63,026 bases of DNA from Saprospiraceae bacterium (GTDB lineage Bacteria; Bacteroidota; Bacteroidia; Chitinophagales; Saprospiraceae): NCBI GenBank assembly GCA_021739645.1, contig JAIPBL010000029.1, positions 1-63,026 of the forward strand. The letters are read 5' to 3'. Shown here piece after piece: positions 1-9,400 of the stretch. Every line of letters begins with the position of its first letter. Position 1 is the first letter of the stretch. The position numbers were made by a program, and so were the translations under genes. The notes beneath the pieces are model-generated. The model did not search any database, was not told the DNA's origin, and saw nothing but the letters and a program-made list of their open reading frames with translations.

Positions 1-28
1 TAAACTAAAAAATAGTTGTGTCCAGCGT

Positions 29-270
29 AAATTAAATTCTTTGAGTTTCTCCTTTTTATGCAATGGTTGTGGTTACCCCGACGTTGGTCGGGCTCGCCGC
101 TTTTGGCATCGCCGCAGGCGACCCGTCCTCGTATAGCGTGCAAACGTGACGTGAAACGAGGCGTCGCAGTTGGCCTTGGGCCATGCCAAAAGCGGCGCAC
201 AGCAGAGAGAACACAGCACCGTTGGGAGGTCGGCGATAAGGAGCAAAAGCAAAGAAATTTAATTTCCAGT
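29..270. repeat. Large imperfect palindrome (about 240 bp)
   Basis: The two ends of this gene-free stretch are inverted copies of each other. The outer arms, an A/T-rich stretch near 29-60 and its counterpart near 235-270, match imperfectly. The inner arms at 96-109 and 183-196 are a perfect 14-base inverted repeat. A further six-base pair (cctcgt and acgagg) sits inside. Short open frames on both strands are explained by the palindrome and look non-coding. It lies downstream of the stop of the minus-strand gene ending at 361. It could be a mobile palindromic element or a large folded RNA or cruciform; I cannot tell which. Confidence 0.55.
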
Positions 271-360
271 GCACTGCGTATCATTTTGCGGTGATATGCA
301 GTTTTTTGTTTTTCAGGGTTTCAAGTTCCACTCCAGTGAAACCCGAAACCCTGCATCTGC

Positions 361-3258
361 TTATTGTTTCACAAACTTGCTCGTCCAAGCCTCGCCGCCA
401 GCTCGAAAACTTATCAGGTAAAGCCCCGGCTGCAACTGGCTGACGTCAAGCTTGTTGCCCGGTGATTTTACTTGCATCACTTGCTGCCCAAGTGCATTTG
501 CCATAATCACATCATCAACGATATTGTCCGTTTTGATGAAAAGTAGGTCACCCACTGGGTTGGGGTAAAAGCTGATTTTGCCTTCCAGCAGTGCTTCATC
601 AGCGGCATTGAGTAGAATGATGTCAGGAGCGTATCGAGGGAGGAATTGGTAGCCGCTTGCACAATTTCCACCGCCACCGCTCACGTACTGTCCACCAATT
701 CCAATGGCATGAAAAGGCCCATTTGGTGCTGGCATATTGAACAGTTCGCAGTCATTGTCTATCCGCATGATAATGGTATCGGCAGTTGGGTTAATCGTAC
801 TTTTTATCCTCACATCGAACCCTGTGCCACCTGGATTCCAGTCAGCGGGGTCAATCATTGCCATGTTCGTAAATTCCACCAACTCGGATTCAAAGCTCTC
901 ATTGAGGAAAGTCGTGATTGCCGGAGGCAATAAAGCATTGTTGGAAGAAACCTTGTAAAGCGTATCCAAATTGGTAATTTGAGTCAGGCAGTTAAAGTTC
1001 ACAATCTTGCCCCGCACTGCTACCTCATCACCTTCTTGCACCGCGTAACCAAAAGCTTGTGTTCCGAAGACGCTGATGCCACCCGTGCCGTCATTGATAT
1101 AAAACTGCACTGCCGGCAGTGGGACTCCAGTTGCACTAACCCCTTGAAAATCAATACCATACACGATACCTCGCAGCTCGCAAGTAACGCCGACAGAGTC
1201 AGGCTGACCGCCGGTCACTGTCGTTACAGTGGAAATGTCGTAGAGTGGAAAACACTCAACCGTCAGGTTCACCGTGGCCTGGTCACAACCGCCTGCGTCA
1301 CAAACCTCATAGGTAAACGCATCTGTGCCACAGTAGCCCGTCGCCGAGGTATAGGAGATGTCAATCAGTCCATTCACGGTGACCGAACCGTTCGTTGGCC
1401 CGCTCACAATTGTCAAAGCCGTGATAGGAGCAGGTAAAATGTCGTTGGATAAAACATTGAGGTTCGTTGCTGTTCCGGACTGCACCACAAAGTCATCATC
1501 CACCAATTCGGCAGTCATCGGTGCAACGGGTGAGTAATCACAAACCGGGAACGGAACGCTGGCAGTAGCATTTGACGTCTGCAAATCGAAAACATCCGTG
1601 CCACTGTAGCTCCAGTTGTTCAAGGTGAAAAGAATGCCATCAGGATCTGTACCATCCTTGCGATAGGCCCAACCATCCAGATAGTTCCAAGCGAGCGTGC
1701 TGCCACTTGGATAGCTCAATTCACCAAAAACATCAATCACCTGCCCATTTTCAAACAACTCGATGGCATCGTCGCCGTTGATACCCGCATCGTTGTCGGC
1801 CAATGTTGGCGGGAAACCAAAAAAATCATGAAACTTAGCACTATCGTTGGTCACCCATACACATTCGCCCGCCAAGAGTGAAATAGCTGGTAAAAATGCT
1901 TCCTCACCATCCGTTCCGCCACCGTTATTGGCGAAGCCAACGGAATAAATGCTCAAGTCTGGAATATCCTGCAATGCCTTCAATTCACAGCCCTTGGCCC
2001 AAGTGCCAGTGGCTTCCACCTGAGTGTCAAAAATACCGGAAATGAGCAGTGCACCAGACAGTGGCGTATCGTCGTCGGCTATGTTCAGCTTGAAGGCGCT
2101 ACTGGTCACATTGGCCCCATTTGTCGGGTTGGTCAAGTCCAGCAGCAGCACCTCGTCACCTTCAATGACTGCATCGTCGTTCACCGTGATAGTCACCATC
2201 TGCGTATCAGCCACAACGCCTGCTGGAAAGGTGATGGTTATTGGCAGTGAAGCCGTGTAATCACTGCCAGCAGTAGCCGTGGAGCCAGCGTTGGCGGTTA
2301 TCGTAATCGCTGTTGGGCTGGCATTGCCACTAGCAATGGCAACTCGGACAAGTACATTTCCATCGTTTTCAAAAACGCTGGCATTGGAAGCGACATAGCT
2401 TATGTATGGCCCCGAAACACAAGGGCCAGAACCACCCGGCGTGGCCCGGATTTCGGTCGGTCCAACTGAAACGCCCGTTGGGTAAGCAGCAGCCGCCCAG
2501 TTGCTCGGGTTGTCATTGTCGGAATTCAGGCCGCAGAGCACCAACGATGGGCCGCCGCCATTCGCCGCAGTAGGCCAAGGCGCCATGCTGGAGTAGTGAA
2601 CCGAGTCCACCAGCGTGCCAGCAGCATCTTTTAATACGATGTTCTCGCCCGTGTTGTTAAGCACGTTGTTGCTGGCGGGATCCCAGCCCAGCGGCACGAA
2701 GCCAAAGCCTGCTTCAAAAAGCGTGGCATTGTTGGACACAACCACCAATTCGCCAGGGTCAAGTGTATAATCTGGGAAAGTGTAGTTGATGGCAGTCGAA
2801 ATCGTCCAGCCCTGCAATTGCACGGCGGAGGTGCCTCTGTTGTAAAACTCAATGAACTCGTAGTTGTCCGTCCCCGGGTTGTTGTAATTGATTTCAGTAA
2901 TCACCACATCGCCAGCCGGAGCAGCATTTACGGTAATGACGCCAGTCATTCCCAAGCTAAAATGCGGGTCGCAGCGGTACTGGTACACGCCGGGGGTATT
3001 GAAAGTATGGGAAAACATCCAAGGCGACGGCATGGCACCGCCACTCATGAATCCTGCTGGGTTACTGGGGAAAGTGGCAGTTGACCCATTTACATTGTGT
3101 GTACCGTTGGTGTTGTTCCACTGCACCGTTTCCCCCACGTTGATGGTGAGGTTGTTAGGAGTAAAGGCAATGCCCGAAAGGGTGACGATGTGGTCTTGCG
3201 CCATCAAGGTAGCTATCAAGCCGCAAAAAGTCAGGAGGGTAAAAATTGTTCTTTTCAT
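361..3258 (-). CDS. T9SS-secreted cupredoxin / lamin-tail / Calx-beta multidomain protein
   Basis: This 965-residue protein is probably secreted and cell-surface attached. The start is the Met opening a clean signal peptide (MKRTIFTLLTFCGLIATLMA); a frame open further upstream has no signal sequence. Residues about 22-112 form a cupredoxin domain with type 1 copper ligands visible as His54, Cys96, His99 and Met104. Next come a lamin-tail domain (begins VVITEINYNNPG), a Calx-beta-like segment with a DGNVLV start and an IEGDE motif, a second lamin-tail-like region, a cadherin-like DAFTYEVCD segment and an OB-fold-like stretch of the kind found in secreted nuclease-associated proteins. The last 80 residues are a T9SS type A sorting domain (FYPNPVGDLLFI to the end). 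A TAnnTTTG promoter element lies just upstream. Substrate and role are unknown; redox activity would be inference from the copper site. Confidence 0.85.
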   Translation of the reverse strand: MKRTIFTLLTFCGLIATLMAQDHIVTLSGIAFTPNNLTINVGETVQWNNTNGTHNVNGSTATFPSNPAGFMSGGAMPSPWMFSHTFNTPGVYQYRCDPHFSLGMTGVITVNAAPAGDVVITEINYNNPGTDNYEFIEFYNRGTSAVQLQGWTISTAINYTFPDYTLDPGELVVVSNNATLFEAGFGFVPLGWDPASNNVLNNTGENIVLKDAAGTLVDSVHYSSMAPWPTAANGGGPSLVLCGLNSDNDNPSNWAAAAYPTGVSVGPTEIRATPGGSGPCVSGPYISYVASNASVFENDGNVLVRVAIASGNASPTAITITANAGSTATAGSDYTASLPITITFPAGVVADTQMVTITVNDDAVIEGDEVLLLDLTNPTNGANVTSSAFKLNIADDDTPLSGALLISGIFDTQVEATGTWAKGCELKALQDIPDLSIYSVGFANNGGGTDGEEAFLPAISLLAGECVWVTNDSAKFHDFFGFPPTLADNDAGINGDDAIELFENGQVIDVFGELSYPSGSTLAWNYLDGWAYRKDGTDPDGILFTLNNWSYSGTDVFDLQTSNATASVPFPVCDYSPVAPMTAELVDDDFVVQSGTATNLNVLSNDILPAPITALTIVSGPTNGSVTVNGLIDISYTSATGYCGTDAFTYEVCDAGGCDQATVNLTVECFPLYDISTVTTVTGGQPDSVGVTCELRGIVYGIDFQGVSATGVPLPAVQFYINDGTGGISVFGTQAFGYAVQEGDEVAVRGKIVNFNCLTQITNLDTLYKVSSNNALLPPAITTFLNESFESELVEFTNMAMIDPADWNPGGTGFDVRIKSTINPTADTIIMRIDNDCELFNMPAPNGPFHAIGIGGQYVSGGGGNCASGYQFLPRYAPDIILLNAADEALLEGKISFYPNPVGDLLFIKTDNIVDDVIMANALGQQVMQVKSPGNKLDVSQLQPGLYLISFRAGGEAWTSKFVKQ

Positions 3259-3296
3259 GGAGTGAGTTTTTGTTTTTAAATATTTTCTGGAAATCT

Positions 3297-3304
3297 CAAA
3301 GATA
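3297..3304 (-). promoter_or_regulatory. Putative -7 promoter element (TATCTTTG)
   Basis: Read on the minus strand, TATCTTTG matches the Bacteroidota TAnnTTTG box about 39 nt before the start of the cupredoxin gene. No clear TTG -33 box is seen at the preferred spacing. Confidence 0.5.
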
Positions 3305-3317
3305 AGACCGTGGAACG

Positions 3318-3360
3318 GAAAATTGAAAATTGAAAATCCCCAATTCCCAATTTTCAATTC
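3318..3360. repeat. Intercistronic hairpin of a short tandem repeat
   Basis: On the minus strand, directly after the phospholipase-like gene's stop codon, G/A-rich units of the type GAATTGAAAATT are followed by their C/T-rich complement. They can form a hairpin in the spacer before the cupredoxin gene. It belongs to the spacer-hairpin set described in the findings. Confidence 0.5.
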
Positions 3361-4640
3361 TCATGCCCCCGCCCGAGCTGCTTCCCACTATTCACTGCCT
3401 TTTTCAATTCAATTTCCGTGGAATCCGGCAGCGTGGCCGTTTCTTCACCGAGGTTAGAAAGATCGGGCTGACCGGCCAGCACCCACGCAGTGTACCAGGC
3501 ACTGCCCACGGCACGGATGGCTCCTTGCATCCGGTCCTCCACCATGCCGCTCATGCGCTCGTGGTAGGCGGCGGCAAAATCCTCGCACTGCGTTTTCACA
3601 AAAACGTTGTTTCGGTACTCGTTGCACATTTGGCGGTCGGGTGGGAACTGCTTGCGCAGCGACCGCTCAATGCCAATCACGCTGTCCACCAATGCATAAC
3701 TGTCCAGCACGATTTTCCAAAAATAGTCCTTCGGCTTTTCGATAAAATCGGCCTGCCCCACCCAAAAGTCATACTGCTCGTCGGCATAGAGTTCAGGCAG
3801 GCGGCTCTCCCAAAAGGCATGGAGGCCATCCTGTCCGGTCATTTGACCGTTGTAGTTCATGGAAGTGTGCAACGGTACATGGGCATCGGCGATGTAGTGG
3901 CCGATGTCGGCGCTGTAATGCAGGATGCGTTTTTCGTCGTGCTCGACAAAGGCATCAGTGAGGCGCTTCAGCATCTGCTCCAAGTTGTAGGGCAGCACGC
4001 CGTGTTGTGAAAAAGTGTCCAGCACAAAAATCTTCCGGCAGTTGAGCTGGCCACCGCCCAATAGATTGGCCAATGAATCGCATGGGACGCTCCATTTCTC
4101 ATCGTCGTAATAGTGCGACAGGATGTTTTGGTTAAAAAAGCGGCGGAAATCCTTACGGGTTGCCCCCTTTGGGCTTGCCACGTCGGAGCCAGCGCCCGCT
4201 TTCTCTCTTTTGAAAATACGGGGGTTGAACGCTACTGAATCCGATTCTTCGGTGATGGGAGCGGTGATAAGGCGCAGCGTATCGCCCCGTTCATTTACAT
4301 AAAAATACTGGAAATACTGCATGAGTGCATCTGTCCAAACACGGGGCAGCTCCTCGAAGGGCGGCTCGCCGTAGCGGTCGAGGTCGAGGAAGTGGCGGGG
4401 TGCTTCGTGCTTGCTGGCATAGCGGCGCATGTCGGGGTCCACGGCATGTTCGGTAAGCCAGTCCACGTTTTTTTTGTAAAAAACCAGCATCTCCGGCGGC
4501 AGGGTGAACACCGCCATTCGGTTGATTTTGCGGTGGCCGAAGAAGCCCCAGGCGGCGGTAGGGGCGGGGCGCAGGGCAAGGAGTATTGCCACAAATGGAA
4601 AAGCAAGCAGCAGGATTGGTTTGAATTTGATAAAACCCAT
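3354..4640 (-). CDS. Zinc-dependent phospholipase C / S1-P1 nuclease-like protein
   Basis: This 428-residue secreted or membrane-anchored protein has an N-terminal hydrophobic signal (about 5-30). The mature chain would begin at Trp31 (AWGFFGHRKIN). In S1/P1 nucleases and bacterial zinc phospholipase C the N-terminal Trp itself binds zinc. His36, Asp68, His83, the HYIADAHVPLH stretch (about 248-258) and LHAFWES (about 273-279) match the metal-binding pattern of that superfamily. The region between about 115 and 225 is longer than in classical S1/P1 nucleases, a form I associate with Bacteroidota proteins annotated as zinc-dependent phospholipase C. A phosphodiester is the expected target, but lipid versus nucleic acid cannot be decided from the sequence. 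The cupredoxin gene follows on the same strand. Confidence 0.75.
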   Translation of the reverse strand: MGFIKFKPILLLAFPFVAILLALRPAPTAAWGFFGHRKINRMAVFTLPPEMLVFYKKNVDWLTEHAVDPDMRRYASKHEAPRHFLDLDRYGEPPFEELPRVWTDALMQYFQYFYVNERGDTLRLITAPITEESDSVAFNPRIFKREKAGAGSDVASPKGATRKDFRRFFNQNILSHYYDDEKWSVPCDSLANLLGGGQLNCRKIFVLDTFSQHGVLPYNLEQMLKRLTDAFVEHDEKRILHYSADIGHYIADAHVPLHTSMNYNGQMTGQDGLHAFWESRLPELYADEQYDFWVGQADFIEKPKDYFWKIVLDSYALVDSVIGIERSLRKQFPPDRQMCNEYRNNVFVKTQCEDFAAAYHERMSGMVEDRMQGAIRAVGSAWYTAWVLAGQPDLSNLGEETATLPDSTEIELKKAVNSGKQLGRGHEN

Positions 4641-4683
4641 TCAAATAAATTATTTTTGGCCAATTGTAGGACTGAGCATCCGG

Positions 4684-4691
4684 CAAAGTTA
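4684..4691 (-). promoter_or_regulatory. Putative -7 promoter element (TAACTTTG)
   Basis: TAACTTTG on the minus strand fits TAnnTTTG and lies about 45 nt before the start of the phospholipase-like gene. No convincing -33 box was seen. Confidence 0.4.
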
Positions 4692-4743
4692 ATGCTGCCT
4701 TGAACCGCTCAGTGGTATTTGCCAAAAAATAAACCTACAAACT

Positions 4744-4781
4744 AAAAAACTCCCGGCAGCCATCGCCACCGGGAGTTTTTT
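4744..4781 (-). terminator. Rho-independent-type terminator
   Basis: Inverted repeat AAAAAACTCCCGG / CCGGGAGTTTTTT around a 12-nt loop. It is symmetrical and can act in both directions, but it lies 31 nt past the stop of the minus-strand pseudokinase gene, so it most likely ends that transcript. Confidence 0.75.
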
Positions 4782-4812
4782 CAAATCCTCACCTCCTCAA
4801 TCCCTCACCCCC

Positions 4813-6294
4813 TCACAACTTATCCAGCGCCTGCTGAATCACATCATCCCAAGCTTTCCCAATGGCCGGGTCTCGTTTCCAGTAAAAATCGTTTTCCTGC
4901 ATTTCCGCCTTTAGCGTTTGAAGGAAATTGGAGAAGTCCTGCATTTCGAGGCCAGCGTGGCCGCTGTACTGTTTAATCAGTGCAAAATTGGCGAGGGCGT
5001 TCGGGTTGTCCACGTCAATGAGCTGAAGCAGCATCACCCGCAGCTTTTTTCGGGTTCGCTTGCTGACAGGGCCTTCGCCGAAACGCTTGGCATAGTCCCG
5101 CTCCGGGTGCTCCTGGAACAACCGTACATAAAAACTGCTGATGAAGTCCTTGCTTTTTGCGCAGCACCGCAAATAACTCTCGTGTACCAGTTCCGTGGAA
5201 CGCTCGCCGTGGATGGGCAGGCGGTAGAGTTCCTTGTCCAGTTCCACGAGGTTGGAGTAGCGTTTGTTCGGGTCTTCTTGCAGCAGTCTATCGAGGATGT
5301 CTTGCAGCTTTTTGGGCAAATTGGCGGCTTTCAGCACTCCCCGGCGGAAGACGGGCTTGCTGAAAAACTGGCGGCGGTGGTCCATTACCTCCTCCACCGT
5401 GTTGCCCCGGAAGAGTGGGCAGCCCGTCATCATTTCGTACATCAGCAGGCCCATGAGGAACTGGTTGACCTTGTCGTAGTCAATGTTTTCGGCTTCAACG
5501 CTCAATTCTTCGGGACTGGAATAAATGAGGTCGTCCTTGATTTTGTCCAACCGGCTAAAGCCCCGCATGTCCTTGAAGATTTCAAAAACGGAGATGACAG
5601 GTTTCAGTTCATGGTCAATGATGATTTTGGAAGGGCGCAGGTTCTTTAGGTCAACGCCAAGGTTTTGCAGGTAGTACAGCCCATCGCAGAGCTGCCGGAT
5701 GATGGAGATGGTGTCCCGCCGGGGGATGTAGCCGACCTCCAGCAGTTTGTCGAGGGTGATGCCGTTGATGTACTCCAGCACGAGGCAGAACGGGATGTCG
5801 CTCTCATAGCTGCTCAACACCTCGATGATGTTGCGGTGTTTGAGCCGATAGACAATGCTGGACAAAGTGTTGGGGAGTGGCTTGATGTCCTTGAGCGCCC
5901 GCACAGCCACGGTCTTGCCACTCGACAGTTCCCTCGCCCGGTAAATGACCGCCGAAGTGCCGCTGCCCAGCACCTCCTGTATGTCAAAATGGCGCATCAT
6001 CTTGAGTTGCACCTGCTTGTCGAAGTCGTTTACGTCGTATTTGAGGTCAAGCACGGTGTTCACCCGCTCCTCCAGGTTTTCGTAGAAGTACAAAAACGAG
6101 TCGGTAATCCGGTTCATTTCGGTGTCCAGGTCTTCCTGTTTTGCGACTTTCTTTAGCCGTTTTTCTTCCAACTGTGCCAAGCGGGAGCGCAGCAGCGCCA
6201 AGGTGTTGGCATCTGCCTCCATGGATTCGAGCAGTTTCAAAAGGGCGTCCAGCGCCTCCTCGATTTTTCCGTCTTGAACCAGTTCTTTTATCAT
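4813..6294 (-). CDS. EAD11-like / pseudokinase / globin-like fusion protein
   Basis: This 493-residue soluble protein has three parts. Residues 1-78 resemble effector-associated domain 11: a short helix with DGKIEEALDALLKLL, then LLRSRLAQLEEKRL and EMNRITDSFLYFYENL. Residues 102-356 have a protein-kinase fold with a glycine-rich loop (GSGTSAVIY, 110-118) and a PxKRYSN end. Every catalytic residue is replaced: the VAIK lysine is Arg132, HRD is Leu216-Lys217-Asn218, the catalytic-loop Asn is Lys223, and DFG is Val236-Phe237-Glu238. It is therefore a pseudokinase. Residues 368-490 look globin-like (DFISSFYVRLFQEHPE, a central HAGL segment, AW at 481-482), but the proximal-His position seems occupied by Ser. 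No signal peptide or membrane segment is present. The EAD suggests recruitment to a partner carrying the same domain; no such partner is visible nearby. The globin call is my inference from pattern. Confidence 0.75.
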   Translation of the reverse strand: MIKELVQDGKIEEALDALLKLLESMEADANTLALLRSRLAQLEEKRLKKVAKQEDLDTEMNRITDSFLYFYENLEERVNTVLDLKYDVNDFDKQVQLKMMRHFDIQEVLGSGTSAVIYRARELSSGKTVAVRALKDIKPLPNTLSSIVYRLKHRNIIEVLSSYESDIPFCLVLEYINGITLDKLLEVGYIPRRDTISIIRQLCDGLYYLQNLGVDLKNLRPSKIIIDHELKPVISVFEIFKDMRGFSRLDKIKDDLIYSSPEELSVEAENIDYDKVNQFLMGLLMYEMMTGCPLFRGNTVEEVMDHRRQFFSKPVFRRGVLKAANLPKKLQDILDRLLQEDPNKRYSNLVELDKELYRLPIHGERSTELVHESYLRCCAKSKDFISSFYVRLFQEHPERDYAKRFGEGPVSKRTRKKLRVMLLQLIDVDNPNALANFALIKQYSGHAGLEMQDFSNFLQTLKAEMQENDFYWKRDPAIGKAWDDVIQQALDKL

Positions 6295-6310
6295 GATATG
6301 GATGGTTGAA

Positions 6311-6400
6311 TTGTTGGATTGTTGGATTGCTTTATTGTTGATTTATTGATAGCTACTCGAACCTACAACATTCCAACAATAAAGCAATCCAACAATAAAG
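6311..6400. repeat. Intercistronic hairpin, perfect 22-nt arms
   Basis: Bases 6319-6340 and 6374-6395 are perfect inverted copies, each made of a repeated TTGTTGGATTGC-type unit that continues imperfectly outward. The element fills the gap between the stop of the C25-like gene and the start of the pseudokinase gene, both on the minus strand. Confidence 0.85.
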
Positions 6401-6403
6401 CAA

Positions 6404-9400
6404 TTATTCCATCTTCACCACCTTCAGCACCGCTACTTTGCCTTCGGCAACGATTTTACAAAAATAAACACCTGACGGTGAATTATTTAGGTCAAACTGC
6501 CACGTTTTTTCCAGCACATTTTCCAGTTTGGTTTTGGCCAAAATGCGGCCCGTCACGTCCAGTAGCTCCACCTGCACGGGCAGTGGGTTTTCCAGTTCGA
6601 GTCTCAGCTCGAACTTGCCATTCGTCGGGTTCGGCGAGAGGGCGAGGCGGCGCAGACCGGGGAGGTCGGTGGTCGCATCCAGCCCAGCCTGAATTTCCAC
6701 TATCACGATGAATACACATCCAGCAGCATCGGTGATGGAGCAATTGTGGACCCCGGGCGAAAGATTGGTAGCCGTAGCGGTGGTTTGTCCATTGTCCCAA
6801 AGGTAGGTGTAAGGAGGCACGCCGCCAGAAGGTGACAAGGTTGCAGATCCGTCATTGGCACCAGCTACCGTTTCATCCGTTACCGTGAACCCAACTTCCC
6901 AAGGAATTGGAAAGCTCACCGTGCCGCTTACCGATGCAGTACAGCCATTGAAATCAGTGACGGTAATTTCGTAGTTAGTTCCCGGAGGGAAAGGTGGCTG
7001 CGGTGAAAAGGTATAGGTATAAGGGGCCACGCCGCCTGTTGCTACAATTGTAGGAGTGAAACTCCCGTCGCAATCAATCGAACCTGCTCCTTCGAGCGTC
7101 AATGCTGGCGGTGCAGTCACCACCACGGTTTGCTCAGTTTCACAACCGTTCAGTGCTGTAGCTGTCACCGTGTAGCTACCTGGTGGAACGGTCTGCACAG
7201 GGTTGCCATCGAGGCCAGTCCACCAGTACATCACACTCGAAGTTGAGGAACTGGCGGTCAGCGTAGTCACATCATCGGCACACGGCAGGTCAAAGTCGCC
7301 AGTAATATCGAGGGTTGGGACGGAGATATCTTCTGTAACTTGAATATTGTCAGACCCAACCAAACATCCCGTAGCATTGTCAAATACTTCGAGCAGGTTA
7401 TTTCCCAGCTCAAGATTGACCACTGGCCCTGTTACGACCTGTCCGTTCAATTTGCAGGTGATGCCTGGCAAGCCGCATATTGCTGACAAATCAACCGTTG
7501 TCGATGTAATTATGCAGTTGATGACAACATCAGGTATAACAATGGTTATGGTCGGTGGAATCATTTCAATGACCGTAATCGAATAGGTGGCGGCGCATCC
7601 AGTGCCAGTGTTTGTCACCAATACCATGTAATTACCCGGTTGAGTAACCATTGGGTTTTGCGCAGCAGAAGTGAAGCCGTTCGGCCCCGTCCAAGCAAAA
7701 GTGTAGCCAGCCATGTCGGGGTTGGCCATGATGGCCACTTGCGTAACGTTACAGGTCAAAAAACCTGTCGCCATTGGGTTCGCCTGTGGCAAATCACCCT
7801 GTTGCATCACGCTTGCGGTAGCAGTTGCACTGCAACCATTCGAGGAAGTGACAGTGAGCAAATAAGTGCCAACACTGGTCACCACCGGGTTTTGTTCATC
7901 GGAGGCAAAGCTGTTCGGGCCCGTCCAATGATAGGATACATTTTGAGTGGTCGAGCTGCCCATCAGTTGCACCGTTGGCGAAGCGCAAGTAATATCGCCG
8001 CCGGTAGCCGAGGCATCGGGTACGGCAAATGGCGCCAAAGTGACGCTAGCGGACGAAGTGCAGCCGTTGGAAGGGATGGTGACGGTGAGCAGGTAATCAC
8101 CCGGCTCGGTCACAGTCGGGTTTTGCATGGAGCTGCTGAACCCATTGGGGCCGCTCCAGGCATATTCAACGACAGGTGTCGTGCTATTTCCCATCAGTTG
8201 AGCACTTTGTGCTGCGCAATTGATGGCTCCAACCGAAGCAGTTACGTTTGACGGTGTGACACTATTGACGAAAACCAGTAAAAAATCTTCAACGACGCAT
8301 CCGGTTGCAGGGTCGGTTGCAGTGACATTGTAAATCCCCGACTCAGTAAGAATCACAGGTGTATTTGAAGTCACGCCGGGGCCAGTTGCGAAGCAGGTAA
8401 TGGGCGCCTGACAAGGGTCGAGCAGATAGCTTGGGTTGTTGCAATTCAACGACACTTCGAAAGGTAGGTCTAAAGTAGGCGGCGTCACCTCCACCACATT
8501 TATGCTGGCTGGAGCGCCCGTGCTCATGTTGAAGAAAATACCGCTTGGCGTTTCTTCCCGAACCACGGCCTTTACGAAGTAAAATTTGTCACCAATGTTT
8601 GGAGAATCGTCGGTGAATATCGTCGAGGTGACAGGCGAGGTAGTCAGGCGTGTATAAAATTGGGTGTTGAAAACATTTGCCCTGAAAACATGGTAGCCCA
8701 CCACGTCCGTTTGCTCTGACGCTGTCCAGTTGAGTTCAACACCGTTGCAAATTTGCGCAGCCACCACATTGCTCGCCGGAGCCACCACCTGCGCCCGAAT
8801 ACTAGGGTCGCCGAGCAGGCTCACATGTGCGCCACAAGCACCAAAGCTATCGAAATAGCCAGGAATTTCACAGGTGTTTTGGGTCTGCAATGCGCAGTTG
8901 CCAATCGTTTCACCAGCACCCAATGGGTGGGTAAACCAATGGGGGCGACCCGCCCAGGCGCAGTTCAATATGCCGCCTTTAGAGGCCAGGGCGCTCATCA
9001 TGAAGGGGTTGGGGTTGTAGTCCCAATCGCCGTGGTAGCTGCCGAAAAGCTGCACGAACACCGCGTTCACGGTATCACTGGCGAACTGGGCACTGGTACC
9101 CACTCCATTGGCGCTGGTGTAAGAGCCGCCGCCAGTGCCATAGGCGAAGAGGAAGCTCTGACCATCGTCGGTATCGTTGAAAAAATCGCCAGCCTGCACG
9201 TTGTTGACACCCACGAGTGGGTAGCCGTTGCGGTAGCCATTGGCAGCGAAAGCCTCACCGCCAAAGTAGCCGAAATTGTCGTCCACCAACACCTTGTTGT
9301 CCACGGTGTATTGCTTCGAGCGCCAGTTGTGGTTTTTGTCGAGATAACGCCGGTAGAGTTCCGTGCGGGTGGTGCCGAAGGTCGTTTCTGAGAGGTTGGA

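Noticed and set aside
56-294. Two overlapping open frames on opposite strands
   Set aside because: They lie inside the large palindrome, which explains the open frames; residues are not protein-like.
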